Source: Caproicibacterium argilliputei (lineage in GTDB: Bacteria > Bacillota > Clostridia > Oscillospirales > Acutalibacteraceae). Taken from it: DNA of 64,000 nucleotides. The notes under the pieces are model-generated. The model had not been told where the DNA came from and ran no database searches. It worked only from the letters and a program-made list of their open reading frames with translations. The position numbers were made by a program, and so were the translations under genes. Shown here piece by piece: positions 1 to 8,780 of this stretch (within the stretch, counting starts at the first letter, position 1; each line of letters starts with the position of its first letter). The DNA is taken from positions 372,001 through 436,000 of the forward strand of contig NZ_CP135996.1 of NCBI RefSeq assembly GCF_029211325.2, read 5' to 3'.

Positions 1-2
1 AG

Positions 3-566
3 CGCGGACACGAGGTGGCTGTGGTGGATGAGTCTGCTGCCATGCTTGCCCATCTGCCGGAAGATTTCAGCGGACTGGCGGTAACCGGTATGCCCATGGA
101 CATGGCGGTATTGAAAAGCGCCGGTATCGAAAACTGTGACGCGGTGGCGGTTGTCACGCCGGATGATAATCTGAACATTACCATTTCTCAAGTGGCACGG
201 GAGTTCTTTCATATCGACAATGTGGTGGCGCGCATTAGTGACCCTTCCCGCGAAAGCGTTTTTGCGGCGTTTGGCCTGCACACGGTGTGCCCAACCAAAA
301 TGGCGGCGACATCCATTTATAATGCCATTACCGAGCCGTGGGAAAACCGTCAGCTGACCTTTGGCACAGCGTCGGTGGCTTTCCGTGTGTGGGAAGCAGA
401 CCATGCGCATCAAGGCAGGCTGCTGCAGGAGGCACCGCATTTTTCGGAGGAAGCGGTTTTCGCGGTTGTGCGGGCAAACGGCAGCATGGAGCTGGCACAG
501 CCGAATCAGTTTGACCAAAAGCTCAATGAGGGGGACCACGTACTTCTGGCCTCCGTTACGGATTAA
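3..566 (+). CDS. trkA: TrkA-type K+ uptake regulatory subunit (5' end outside window)
   Basis: Cytosolic NAD-binding regulatory (RCK) subunit of a Trk/Ktr potassium transporter. The frame is open to the first bases of the window (R-G-H-E before the first possible GTG at 15), so the glycine-rich nucleotide loop that opens a TrkA-N domain lies upstream and this is a partial gene. What is visible is the second half of TrkA-N (acidic VVDES strand end, then the AVAVVTPDDNLN region) and a TrkA-C domain over about the last 70 residues. It ends 12 bp before a second TrkA-type gene, and a TrkH-type channel lies just beyond, so the three probably act as one K+ system. The family assignment is secure; the exact subtype (TrkA versus KtrA) is not. 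Confidence 0.85.
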   Translation, partial: RGHEVAVVDESAAMLAHLPEDFSGLAVTGMPMDMAVLKSAGIENCDAVAVVTPDDNLNITISQVAREFFHIDNVVARISDPSRESVFAAFGLHTVCPTKMAATSIYNAITEPWENRQLTFGTASVAFRVWEADHAHQGRLLQEAPHFSEEAVFAVVRANGSMELAQPNQFDQKLNEGDHVLLASVTD

Positions 567-578
567 GGGGGCACAGAC

Positions 579-1244
579 ATGAATGTTGTCATTTTAGGGG
601 GCGGCAAACTGGGCCGTCAGCTTGCCCGCAATATGTTGGACCGCAAGAACACCGTGCACTTGATTGAAAAGGATAAGCTGCGCTGTATGCATCTTGCCAA
701 TGAGCTGGACATTGAGATTATTTGTGGGGACGGCACCGAGATCGAGGTGCTGCGCCGGGCGCAGACAGAGCACGCGGACTGCTTCCTGGCGGTCGGCGGC
801 AGCGACCAGGACAATCTGGTGGCGTGCCAGCTTGCCAAGAAGGAGTTTGGCGCGCAGAAGGTGATTGCACGCGCGAACGACCCGCGCAACCTGCCTGTTC
901 TGCGCACCCTCGGCACAGAGCTTGTTGTCAGCAGCACGGAAATTATTACAAACCTGATTGAACAGGAAGTGGATATGGCAGAAATGCATATGCTGGCTAC
1001 CCTGAACAAGGGTCGCGCGGCGATTTCCGCAGTTACCCTGCCAGACAACACGGAACTGGAGGGCGTGGCGCTGAAAGATTTGAGCCTGCCCGCCGGTTCG
1101 CTGCTCATTTCTGTGGTGCGCGGCGAAACCATGATGGTTCCTAACGGCGACACCATGTTTCAGCCGGGCGACGAAATCGTTGCGGTCTGCGAGGGTGCTT
1201 CACAAAGGAAACTGCAGGCGCTGCTGACCGCCACCCGCGGTTGA
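579..1244 (+). CDS. trkA: TrkA/KtrA-type K+ uptake regulatory subunit
   Basis: 221-residue RCK protein. The N-terminal Rossmann fold opens with VVILGGGKLG (glycines at residues 7-9 and 12) and has the acidic strand end IEKD that contacts the ribose. The C-terminal TrkA-C domain covers about residues 140-217. These subunits form rings that gate TrkH/KtrB channels in response to nucleotides. Start chosen at 579 because an AAGGGGG ribosome site sits about 8 nt upstream. Same strand as and 12 bp after another TrkA-type gene, so the two are probably one transcript, which ends at the hairpin at 1275-1317. Two separate TrkA-like subunits side by side could replace the single two-domain TrkA known from enterobacteria. 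Confidence 0.9.
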   Translation: MNVVILGGGKLGRQLARNMLDRKNTVHLIEKDKLRCMHLANELDIEIICGDGTEIEVLRRAQTEHADCFLAVGGSDQDNLVACQLAKKEFGAQKVIARANDPRNLPVLRTLGTELVVSSTEIITNLIEQEVDMAEMHMLATLNKGRAAISAVTLPDNTELEGVALKDLSLPAGSLLISVVRGETMMVPNGDTMFQPGDEIVAVCEGASQRKLQALLTATRG

Positions 1245-1274
1245 GGCGAAACGGTTCTATTTAAAAAGAAATAT

Positions 1275-1317
1275 AAAAGTCCGCTGCGGTTCTTCCGAAC
1301 CTGCAGCGGACTTTTTT
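1275..1317. terminator. bidirectional intrinsic terminator between trkA and trkH
   Basis: Long hairpin: AAAAGTCCGCTGC pairs with GCAGCGGACTTTT, extended by an inner GGTTC/GAACC stem with a TTCC loop. T-runs lie on both strands, so it can end both convergent genes. Confidence 0.9.
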
Positions 1318-1334
1318 GCTGTTTTGCGGCTTTT

Positions 1335-2714
1335 TCAGCCGACGATAATTTTTCCTTCCGGCAGAACACTGTCGGCGTGCAGATGACCGCGCCGCAGCGA
1401 AATGGCAAGGCCGAGGGAAAGCGGCCCCACACGGCCAATGTACATCATGAGAATCAGCGCAATTTTAGACACAGCCGACAAACGCGGTGTCACACCGGCA
1501 GATAATCCTACAGTGCCAAATGCACTGGTCGCTTCAAACAGCGCGTCAACACCGTTAATCTGTGGGTCAAATGTGGTGATGATGCCGGTGACAATCAGCA
1601 GCAGGCACATGGAGGCGCTGGTGATGGCAAGCGCGCGGTACACAGTGAATTTGTCAATCCGGCGGTGGATGAAGATGGTGTCTTCCTTGCCACGCAGGAT
1701 GGAAACAACGGTGCAGACCAACACCAGGACAGTTGTGGTCTTAATGCCGCCGCCGGTGGAGCCGGGCGCCGCGCCGATGAACATCAACAGTACGGTGAAG
1801 AGCTTTGTAAAGTCATGTTCCTGTGCAATATTAACAGAGGCGAAGCCGGCGGTGCGCGCGGAAATGGACTGGAACAGAGCGGCATTCAGCTTTGCGCCGA
1901 AGTCCGGCAGATTTTTCAGCGTATTGTCGTACTCCAGAATGAAAAAGACAAGGGTGCCCAGCACAATCAGCAGTGCCGCCATGAGCAGCACAACACGGGA
2001 GTGAAAGTTCAGCCCGCGGCGCTGGCTGTGATGTGCCAGCGGCTGCAGCTTGGCGTGGAAAATATCGCTGATTACAACAAAGCCCAGCCCGCCTATGACA
2101 ATCAGCGCGCCGATGGTCAGGCAGACCAATGGGTCGGCGGCAAAGGGGATGAGGTTGCCATCTTTCATGATGTTTCCCACAATGTCGAACCCCGCGTTGC
2201 AGTATGCGGAAACCGCCAGAAACACGGAAACCCAAATGCCGTGCGCCCCCATCATGGGGATGAAACGAATCATGAGCAGCAGCGCACCGACTGCTTCACA
2301 CGCGAAGGTAAAGGTAATAATCATGCGGATTAGGCTCCCGATTTCGCCGCTGTCACCGTTGGTATTCTGCACGGCAAGCTGCAAGTTGCGCAGCCCCAGC
2401 TTCTTTCGCAGCAGCAAACTCATGCCGGTGGTAAAGGTGACCAGTCCCAGCCCGCCCAGCTGAATCAAGGTCAGAATAATGACCTGCCCGGCGGTGGTCC
2501 AGTGAAAGTATGTGTCGAACAGCACCAGTCCGGTTACGCAGGTGGCGGAGCCGGCAGTGAACAGGGCGTCCAGAAAAGTGGTGCTTTGCCCGCCCTTGGT
2601 GGCGAAAGGCAGCGAGAGCAGGCACGCGCCCACGAGGATGATGACTGCAAAGCTGATGACGATTAGCCGCACGGGCGGAATCCGGTGCAGCCGCATTTTT
2701 ATCTTTGACAGCAT
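1335..2714 (-). CDS. trkH: TrkH/KtrB-family potassium channel subunit
   Basis: 459-residue polytopic membrane protein that forms the ion pathway of a Trk/Ktr potassium uptake system. The four selectivity-filter loops typical of the family can be read: CVTGL (about 59-63), NAGF (173-176), RTAGF (287-291) and FGTVGLS (399-405), each preceded by a pore helix. Length fits KtrB or short TrkH proteins. It starts at the ATG preceded by AGGAGG. Convergent with the TrkA-type genes that would supply its cytosolic gating ring, and it shares their terminator. It has its own promoter at 2742-2770. Confidence 0.92.
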   Translation of the reverse strand: MLSKIKMRLHRIPPVRLIVISFAVIILVGACLLSLPFATKGGQSTTFLDALFTAGSATCVTGLVLFDTYFHWTTAGQVIILTLIQLGGLGLVTFTTGMSLLLRKKLGLRNLQLAVQNTNGDSGEIGSLIRMIITFTFACEAVGALLLMIRFIPMMGAHGIWVSVFLAVSAYCNAGFDIVGNIMKDGNLIPFAADPLVCLTIGALIVIGGLGFVVISDIFHAKLQPLAHHSQRRGLNFHSRVVLLMAALLIVLGTLVFFILEYDNTLKNLPDFGAKLNAALFQSISARTAGFASVNIAQEHDFTKLFTVLLMFIGAAPGSTGGGIKTTTVLVLVCTVVSILRGKEDTIFIHRRIDKFTVYRALAITSASMCLLLIVTGIITTFDPQINGVDALFEATSAFGTVGLSAGVTPRLSAVSKIALILMMYIGRVGPLSLGLAISLRRGHLHADSVLPEGKIIVG

Positions 2715-2741
2715 AGAAATGGCCTCCTGATTTTTACTTGC

Positions 2742-2770
2742 ATTATCGTAACCACATTATCTTAGCACAA
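2742..2770 (-). promoter_or_regulatory. sigma-A promoter of trkH
   Basis: On the minus strand TTGTGC (2765-2770), 17-bp spacer, GATAAT (2742-2747), about 30 bp before the trkH start. Confidence 0.6.
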
Positions 2771-2938
2771 ACCACGGGCTTCGTACAGACAGATTTGCTT
2801 ATTTTCCCATTCTTTCATGTGAGTGATGCAGTGTTCATAAAATGTATAAAGTATCTTCAAAAATCATGTGATATTTAGTGGTATTCTGAACCTTAATTGC
2901 AGTCGCACGGAAAAAACAATACTTTTCCGCCGGTACGG

Positions 2939-2967
2939 TTGCATCTTTCTAAAAATTTTATTATAAT
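2939..2967 (+). promoter_or_regulatory. sigma-A promoter-like sequence before the HEAT-repeat gene
   Basis: TTGCAT (2939-2944), 17-bp spacer, TATAAT (2962-2967). The predicted start near 2974 falls inside the GGAGGG ribosome site (2970-2975), which is odd (see findings). Nothing else was seen between 2771 and 2938. Confidence 0.5.
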
Positions 2968-2981
2968 TTGGAGGGTTCAAG

Positions 2982-3305
2982 ATGGCTGATATTGAAAAAC
3001 TGGTAGAAAAGAAACACTGGGACAAGCTTAAGAAAAAATATCTGACCGGCAGCCAGGAAGAACGTTTGGAACTTGCGAAGGCATGTGGGCTGGTTTCTGC
3101 GGACGAAACCGTCAATATGTTGGTGGCGCTGATGCAGGACGAGGACGCCGATGTGCAGGTGGCTGCGGTGGAGTCGCTCGGCAAAGTGGCAGACGATCAT
3201 ACCACGGCAAAGCTGCAGCTGCTGCTCAGCCAGACCCCCAAGGAGAACACCCGCCTGGCAGAGGCAATCCGGGAAGCTGTTCGCCAGGTGCGCGCCCGCC
3301 AGTAA
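2982..3305 (+). CDS. small HEAT-repeat protein
   Basis: 107 residues, soluble, highly charged, no signal peptide. The middle (about residues 35-80) reads as a HEAT-type helical pair: ETVNMLVALMQDEDADVQVA followed by AVESLGKVAD, the usual pattern in which a decline in one helix is followed by an invariant Asp/Val-rich turn. HEAT repeats are protein-binding scaffolds; no partner can be named. Start preceded by GGAGGG. The TetR-type gene follows after a 69-bp gap on the same strand, so the two may be co-transcribed. Confidence 0.7.
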   Translation: MADIEKLVEKKHWDKLKKKYLTGSQEERLELAKACGLVSADETVNMLVALMQDEDADVQVAAVESLGKVADDHTTAKLQLLLSQTPKENTRLAEAIREAVRQVRARQ

Positions 3306-3374
3306 GGCTTGTCTGCACCGGTTGGGGCGCGTGTTTCCTTTCTCCGCAGAGGATATGCAAAAGGAGGTGGCCGG

Positions 3375-3929
3375 TTGTCCAGCATTACCAAACTGGCGCT
3401 TGCCAATTCGCTGAAAAAACTGATGCTTCACCGGCCTTTGGACAAAATCACCGTAAAAGAGTTAGTGGAGAACTGCGGTGTGAACCGCCAGACCTTTTAC
3501 TACCATTTCCGCGATATTTACGACCTGCTCGGCTGGATTTTTCAGACCGAGGCTTATGATGCCATTCTGGACTGTCAGAGCTATGACACTTGGCAGAAGG
3601 GCCTGCTTAAAATCCTGCAGTACGTGCAGAAAAACAGTGCATTCTGTGTGAATGCGTTTCGCTCGTTGGGGCGTGAGCAGCTGGAGTCCTTTTTAAACAA
3701 TGCGACCTCCGCGCTGCTTTCCAGTGTGATGGACGAACTTTCGGAAGGCTATCGGCTTCGTGAAACGGACAAAACCTTTATTGTTCAATTCTTCACATTT
3801 GCCATTACCGGGATGCTGACCGACTGGATGCGCTCGGGTATGCAGGCGAAACCGGAAGCGCTGGTGCAGGAACTGGGCACCCTGATGGAAGGGCAGCTGA
3901 GCATGGCTATTAAACGGTACCAATACTGA
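3375..3929 (+). CDS. TetR-family regulator (DhaS-like), TTG start
   Basis: 184-residue transcriptional regulator. The N-terminal helix-turn-helix is ITVKELVENCGVNRQTFYYH followed by the FRDIYDLL helix, which is the TetR signature in the form seen in DhaS-like members; the C-terminal two thirds would form the ligand and dimer domain. The start is taken as TTG at 3375 because AAGGAGGTGG lies 6 nt upstream and conserved sequence begins with SSITKLALANSLKKLM; an in-frame start further upstream at 3309 has no ribosome site and would overlap the tail of the preceding gene's spacer. Target genes are unknown; a nearby candidate would be the small HEAT-repeat gene. Confidence 0.82.
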   Translation: MSSITKLALANSLKKLMLHRPLDKITVKELVENCGVNRQTFYYHFRDIYDLLGWIFQTEAYDAILDCQSYDTWQKGLLKILQYVQKNSAFCVNAFRSLGREQLESFLNNATSALLSSVMDELSEGYRLRETDKTFIVQFFTFAITGMLTDWMRSGMQAKPEALVQELGTLMEGQLSMAIKRYQY

Positions 3930-3963
3930 CGCAGAGGCTGTACCTGCTTTGCAAAACAGAATC

Positions 3964-4010
3964 AAAACATCCCCACCAAGGTGAACTTTCACTTTGGCGG
4001 GGATGTTTTT
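3964..4010. terminator. intrinsic terminator shared by tetR and the AraC gene
   Basis: AAAACATCCCC pairs with GGGGATGTTTT around an inner CCAAGGTGAA/TTCACTTTGG stem with one G-T pair. It lies between convergent genes, with T-runs on both strands. Confidence 0.85.
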
Positions 4011-4024
4011 ATGTGCGGGTGCGG

Positions 4025-6355
4025 TCAGGGGCGGTTCAACCGGCGGTAATCCGTGGGGCTGACACCCTCAAGCGCCTTAAATACACGGAAAAAGGTGCTG
4101 TGCGTGTTGAAGCCCACTGCCTGCCCAACCTCTGTGACACTTTTTCTGGTGGTGACCAGCAGCTTTTTGGCGGCATCCATGCGCGCGCGGTTGAGGTAAT
4201 CGTGAAAATTGATGTGGACGCTTTCCTTGAAGGCTCTGGAAAGGTATTTGTCCGTAACGCCAAATTTTTCCGCGACTGCCTCTAGATACAGGTCATCCTG
4301 GTAGTGTGTGTCGATGAAGTCGGTGACTTCGTCGATAGAAAACTGCCGGTGAGCATCGGCTTTCTGTGCGGTGCGGTCAATCAGCTCATGCAGGAACTGT
4401 GCGGTCGTACCGGAGTCGGCAAAATCAAATTCTCCGGAAAGGTCGGGAAAGTCCTTACTCCACGGCAGGGGCAGACTGCCGGTTTTGACCGCGCGCAGAA
4501 TACAGGCAAACAGATACTGCCAGAGTTTCACAGACTCGCTGTGCGGCAGGCTGCGGGCGGCGTTCTGCTTTAAAATGGTGTCGAGAACCGCGTGTGCCTC
4601 TGCACAGTGTCCCTGCAAAACGGCGTAGTACAGTTGGTTGTCCTGTGCAGTCGTAAAGGAAAAGTACACGCGGTCTCCGCTGCCGCTGTAGATTTGCACA
4701 CAGCGCTCCGGCGGGCTGCCGTCCGGCACGGTGTTTAGGGCGGCGCGTGCTTCCTGATAAGCTTCGTGCAGGCGCGAAAGTTCCACACAGCTGCGGCTGA
4801 TGCCGGCGGAAAAGCTGATTAGGGCACTGTCATACTGAAAGAAGCCGAAAACAGTGGCAAGCTCCGGTACCAGCTGCTCCGCCTGAAACTGGTCGGCAAT
4901 GTTCAGAATGATGCCAATCTGGTTTTTCTGCAGGTTGATTACGTGGCAAACGTAGCCCTTGCTCAGCTGCACCTTTAAAGCCTGCAGCAGAAACTTCAGA
5001 ATTTTGTGCCGATCTTCATCCGTAAAGGCACTGCGGAACGCGTTGCTGAACTGCGTTTGCAATACGGCAACGCAGAAGTGCGCGTGCGGCAGGCTGTCTA
5101 CACTGTTGTCTCCGTAGGGCAGCTCCCGCGCGGCAGCATCCGGATTGGTCATGAGGTTGACCAGATGCTGCTCGGAGAGAATGGGAACAAATGTGGAGAT
5201 GTCTTTCTGCATATCGCCAACGCGGTCTGCCAGAAAGTCCACAATGTTTGCATCGCCGGTGCCGGCTTCTTTTCCTTTGTGGGCAATGCTGCCGATAAGC
5301 GTTTTCATCGGGCGGAGGATGTAGCTGTGAAAAACATAGAACAACGCACCGAAAATGGCGGCAGTCAGCAGGATAATTGTAATGAAAAACAGATTCATGG
5401 ACTGCATGGTGCTGTAAAATGAAGTCTTCGGTGTAAAGGACAAAAAGCGGTAGTGAGCATAGGAGAAGTTGGAAGCGCCGGAGTTGACGACATAGCGTTT
5501 TCCCTGCAGGGAAAGCTCCAGGCAGCCGGTGCTGCCCGCATCCAAAAAGCGGTGCTGCACCGTTTGATTGCCGAGGAACGCGGTGGCTTTGTCTGTATCT
5601 GTCGAGGCTATGATGGTTCCTTTTTTATCGGCAACGACCAGCACTTCATCCTCGCTTTTTCGGTAGCTCTGCAGGGTCTTTTCTACCATATCCTGATTCA
5701 GACATACAACAAACAGGTTTTGACTTTTGGATTCGGTCAGCGCATCGGTCAGCACCGGAATGACGCGGTGCCAGGTGATGCTGGAAGCACTGGTAGAGGG
5801 CTTGTGCTCAATGGTGGTGGGGGTGTTGATGGCAAAGGAGTAGGAGGCGCCTTCGTAAGTAGCCCAGTAGTGGGCGCTGTAGTCGGAGAAAATGCAGCTT
5901 TGGGTAAAGAAATTGTCCGCATTCGTCAGCCCCTCGCCGCTGAGCACCGTCTTCTGCCCCCGCAAGTACACAAAGGAACTGTCCACCAGATCCAGGGTGG
6001 CGTTGTAGTTGACCAGAGCTTTGGTGGCGTCGTAAACCGTAGGGGCATCGTCCTTGCTGGCCATGTTGTAGAACAGGTTGTAAAAGCTTTCGGTGTTGAT
6101 GAGCAGGCGAGAGTTGACTTGAATTTTTTTAACGGTATTGTCCAAAAACGTGCTTGCACTGGACAGCCGGTGCTGCGCTTCGCTTTGCAGGTCTGCACGC
6201 GTGCGGAGGGTATAATTGCAGTAATACACAGCTGAAAACGTTGCAAGAATTGCAATGGGCAGCAGCAGGCAGATAAAAAAGTAACGGTACGGTCGGTAGC
6301 CCGCCAGCGTGCTGCGCACCTTTTTCCACAGACCCCGAAGTTTCGGCAATTTCAT
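4025..6355 (-). CDS. membrane-anchored AraC-family regulator with extracytoplasmic sensor
   Basis: 776-residue one-component sensor. A short cytosolic stretch is followed by TM1 (about 24-45), a roughly 275-residue outer domain of Cache-like length, TM2 (about 322-342), a linker, and a C-terminal AraC HTH pair (about 675-772; VAEKFGVTDKYLSRAFKES and the second helix VTEVGQAVGFNTHSTFFRVF). Such proteins sense extracellular sugars and activate adjacent ABC importers directly, with no kinase step. The start is set at MKLPKLRG (6355), preceded by GAGAGG; an in-frame ATG 150 bp upstream lacks conserved sequence. Divergent from the importer at 6799, its likely target. Promoter at 6477-6505. Confidence 0.9.
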   Translation of the reverse strand: MKLPKLRGLWKKVRSTLAGYRPYRYFFICLLLPIAILATFSAVYYCNYTLRTRADLQSEAQHRLSSASTFLDNTVKKIQVNSRLLINTESFYNLFYNMASKDDAPTVYDATKALVNYNATLDLVDSSFVYLRGQKTVLSGEGLTNADNFFTQSCIFSDYSAHYWATYEGASYSFAINTPTTIEHKPSTSASSITWHRVIPVLTDALTESKSQNLFVVCLNQDMVEKTLQSYRKSEDEVLVVADKKGTIIASTDTDKATAFLGNQTVQHRFLDAGSTGCLELSLQGKRYVVNSGASNFSYAHYRFLSFTPKTSFYSTMQSMNLFFITIILLTAAIFGALFYVFHSYILRPMKTLIGSIAHKGKEAGTGDANIVDFLADRVGDMQKDISTFVPILSEQHLVNLMTNPDAAARELPYGDNSVDSLPHAHFCVAVLQTQFSNAFRSAFTDEDRHKILKFLLQALKVQLSKGYVCHVINLQKNQIGIILNIADQFQAEQLVPELATVFGFFQYDSALISFSAGISRSCVELSRLHEAYQEARAALNTVPDGSPPERCVQIYSGSGDRVYFSFTTAQDNQLYYAVLQGHCAEAHAVLDTILKQNAARSLPHSESVKLWQYLFACILRAVKTGSLPLPWSKDFPDLSGEFDFADSGTTAQFLHELIDRTAQKADAHRQFSIDEVTDFIDTHYQDDLYLEAVAEKFGVTDKYLSRAFKESVHINFHDYLNRARMDAAKKLLVTTRKSVTEVGQAVGFNTHSTFFRVFKALEGVSPTDYRRLNRP

Positions 6356-6476
6356 TAGCAAAACCCTCTCAATACCGCAGAAATGTGCGGAAAGTTTCGT
6401 TTGCATTGCATTCTGCCTGTAATTTTGTAAAGAAATCCACCAATACGCAGGCAGCTTTTGTTGCAGATATACGAAA

Positions 6477-6505
6477 AGTATAAAGGACTTCCCTGAAAAA
6501 GTCAA
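6477..6505 (-). promoter_or_regulatory. sigma-A promoter of the membrane-anchored AraC gene
   Basis: Minus strand TTGACT (6500-6505), 17-bp spacer, TATACT (6477-6482). Confidence 0.7.
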
Positions 6506-6798
6506 TTCCTAGACATGAAAAAGAAAATTGTTATCTGGCGGAAAGCTGCAATCAAAACGGCAGATCTGCCAAAAACGAAAATGCAATGTGCGCGAAAACT
6601 GCTTTGTTCTGTAGGCGGAAATCTGCAATCTGTGAAGAAACTGTTACTGGAATTTGAACGTAATGCCTGCTATGCTGAAATCAGCGGTGCAGGGGACGCA
6701 CGGCGGCCCGCCGCACCGCGAAAATGCATTTACACTACTATAAACCTGCAGCACGCCGAAAGCCATTGGGCGGTGCTGCCGATGGGAGGACAAGAAAC
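6506..6798 (+). promoter_or_regulatory. leader and control region of the importer operon, no gene
   Basis: About 290 bp without a credible gene. It contains a perfect 12-nt palindrome GGCAGATCTGCC (6559-6570), a possible regulator site, and an extended -10-like TGCTATGCT (6668-6676) with only a poor -35. The importer ribosome site GGGAGGA is at 6784-6790. An open frame running through here from 6515 has no ribosome site and no recognisable sequence. Confidence 0.35.
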
Positions 6799-7770
6799 AT
6801 GGCACAGTCAGTTGCAGCCGGCCGTGTGCAGAAGCCTGCGGGCAGAGCGCGGGGAAGCGGGCCAGACAGAAAGCAGAAGTGGAAGCGAATCCGCAAGGAT
6901 TGGCAGCTGTATACGTTCCTGGTGATTCCGGTCGTCTATTTTCTCATCTTTAAGTATCTGCCGATGGTCGGCAACGTAATTGCTTTCCGGAAGTATGTGC
7001 CCGCCAAGTCTATTTTCGGCGTTAAGTGGGTCGGCTTGAAGTATTTCAATATGTTCATTCAGGACCCCAGCTTCTGGCACATTTTTTTGAACACCATTAC
7101 GCTGTCGGTGGAAACGCTGATTTTTACCTTTCCGGCGCCGATTATTCTGGCGCTGCTGCTTAACGAACTGCGCAATCTGAAGTTTAAGTCCTTTGTACAG
7201 ACAGCTTCTTACCTGCCGCATTTTGTTTCCACAGTTATGCTGGTCGGCATTATTTTTGAGTTCACAGCCAGCAGCGGCCCTATTAACAGCCTGGTGAAAG
7301 CAATGGGCGGCTCAGCCGTTTCCTTTATGCAGGACCCGAAGTACTTTCACAGCGTGTATATCATTTCCAGGGTGTGGCAGTCCACCGGCTGGGGCACCAT
7401 TATGTACCTCGCGGCGCTGACCGCGGTGAATCCGGATCTTTACGAGGCGGCGAGAATTGACGGCGCCAACCGCTGGAAACAAACGCTGCACGTAACGCTG
7501 CCCGGCATCCGCCCGACAATCGTGACCCTGCTGGTGCTGAGCATCGGCAGCATCATGGGCGTTTCCTTTGAGCAGATCATTTTGATGTACAATCCTTCTA
7601 CCTACGAAACGGCAGACGTGATTTCCTCTTATGTGTACCGTATCGGCCTTACGCAGAACAGCTACAGCTATGCGGCAGCCATCGGTTTGTTCGAGTCGAT
7701 TATCGGTCTGATTCTGGTGTCGCTTGCCAATTACCTTTCGCGCAAGCTGACGGACTCCAGTCTTTGGTAA
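6799..7770 (+). CDS. sugar ABC transporter permease, LplB type
   Basis: 323-residue inner-membrane permease of a CUT1-type oligosaccharide importer. It has a basic N-terminal tail, a first TM segment (YTFLVIPVVYFLIFKYL) and five further hydrophobic segments. The ATPase-contact loop has the family pattern EAARIDGANRWKQTLHVTLP, in which EAA and the following G are conserved. Start chosen at ATG 6799 because GGGAGGA lies 8 nt upstream. It is the first gene of an operon with a second permease (16-bp gap) and a substrate-binding lipoprotein. No ATPase gene is present, as is usual where one shared MsmX-like ATPase serves many importers. Substrate inferred only from neighbours: xylo- or gluco-oligosaccharide. 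Confidence 0.92.
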   Translation: MAQSVAAGRVQKPAGRARGSGPDRKQKWKRIRKDWQLYTFLVIPVVYFLIFKYLPMVGNVIAFRKYVPAKSIFGVKWVGLKYFNMFIQDPSFWHIFLNTITLSVETLIFTFPAPIILALLLNELRNLKFKSFVQTASYLPHFVSTVMLVGIIFEFTASSGPINSLVKAMGGSAVSFMQDPKYFHSVYIISRVWQSTGWGTIMYLAALTAVNPDLYEAARIDGANRWKQTLHVTLPGIRPTIVTLLVLSIGSIMGVSFEQIILMYNPSTYETADVISSYVYRIGLTQNSYSYAAAIGLFESIIGLILVSLANYLSRKLTDSSLW

Positions 7771-7786
7771 AGGAGATGTTTGATTT

Positions 7787-8710
7787 ATGCCTTCAATCAG
7801 TGCGGTAAAAACCGCAAAACGGGAAAAAGGCTACTCCGGCATGAAGCCGACAAAGGGCTACCGGGTGTTTCAGGTGTTCAATGTAATTCTTCTGCTGCTT
7901 GTGGTGATGATTACCCTGTATCCGGTGCTTTATCTGGTGGCGCAGTCGTTCAGCGCACAGAAATATATTTACGCCGGCGAGGTTACGCTGATACCCAAAG
8001 GGTTCAACGTAGACACTTACAAAATTGTGATGGCAGACCAGCAGTTCTGGATTGGTTACGGCAACACGGTGCTTTACACCGTGGTTGGCACTGCCATCAA
8101 TTTGGCGATGACCATGATGTTTGCTTATCCGCTTTCCAAAAAGAACCTGATCGGAAACCGGTTCTTTACGCTGTTTGCCGTGTTTACCATGTATTTTGGC
8201 GGCGGCTTGATTCCAAACTACCTGCTGGTGAACAGCCTGCACATGAAAAATACCATTTGGGCGATTGTGATTCCCGGCGCCATCAGCACCTTTAACCTGC
8301 TGATTATGAAAACTTCCTTTGAGCAGCTGCCCAAGGAGCTGGAAGAAGCCGCAGCTGTGGACGGCCTGAGTACATACGGAATTTTCTTCCGCATTGTGAT
8401 TCCGCTTTCCAGTGCGATTATCGCCACGATGGTGCTGTTTTATGCCGTTGGCAACTGGAACAACTGGTTTGGCCCCATGCTGTATCTGGATGATAAAAAC
8501 CTGCAGCCGGTTACCCTGTATCTGCGCAACCTGATTGCAGGCGCTTCGGCGACCAGCGGCGGTGTGCAGGACGATATGGAGGCCCAGCAGATTGCCTCTA
8601 ACATCAAGTCCACCACCATGGTGCTGACTGTTCTGCCCATTGTGTGCATTTACCCGTTCCTGCAGAAATACTTTGTGTCCGGTGTGCTGCTGGGCGCAGT
8701 CAAAGAGTGA
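7787..8710 (+). CDS. sugar ABC transporter permease, LplC/YtcP type
   Basis: 307-residue partner permease of the importer. Six membrane segments can be read, the first being VFNVILLLLVVMITLYPVLYLVAQ, and the ATPase-contact loop is EEAAAVDGLSTYGIFFRIVIP. Ribosome site AAAGGAGATG ends 8 nt before the ATG. It would form the heterodimeric channel with the LplB-type protein encoded immediately upstream, fed by the lipoprotein encoded 70 bp downstream. Confidence 0.93.
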   Translation: MPSISAVKTAKREKGYSGMKPTKGYRVFQVFNVILLLLVVMITLYPVLYLVAQSFSAQKYIYAGEVTLIPKGFNVDTYKIVMADQQFWIGYGNTVLYTVVGTAINLAMTMMFAYPLSKKNLIGNRFFTLFAVFTMYFGGGLIPNYLLVNSLHMKNTIWAIVIPGAISTFNLLIMKTSFEQLPKELEEAAAVDGLSTYGIFFRIVIPLSSAIIATMVLFYAVGNWNNWFGPMLYLDDKNLQPVTLYLRNLIAGASATSGGVQDDMEAQQIASNIKSTTMVLTVLPIVCIYPFLQKYFVSGVLLGAVKE

Positions 8711-8780
8711 GTCTGGCCTGAAACAGGCGCTGCACCCGCACGCCTGTCTTCATACATTTCCTTAAGGAGGAGTTTTAGCC

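Noticed and set aside
6515-6925. Possible small gene before the importer operon
   Set aside because: No ribosome site, overlaps the true permease start, no recognisable sequence.
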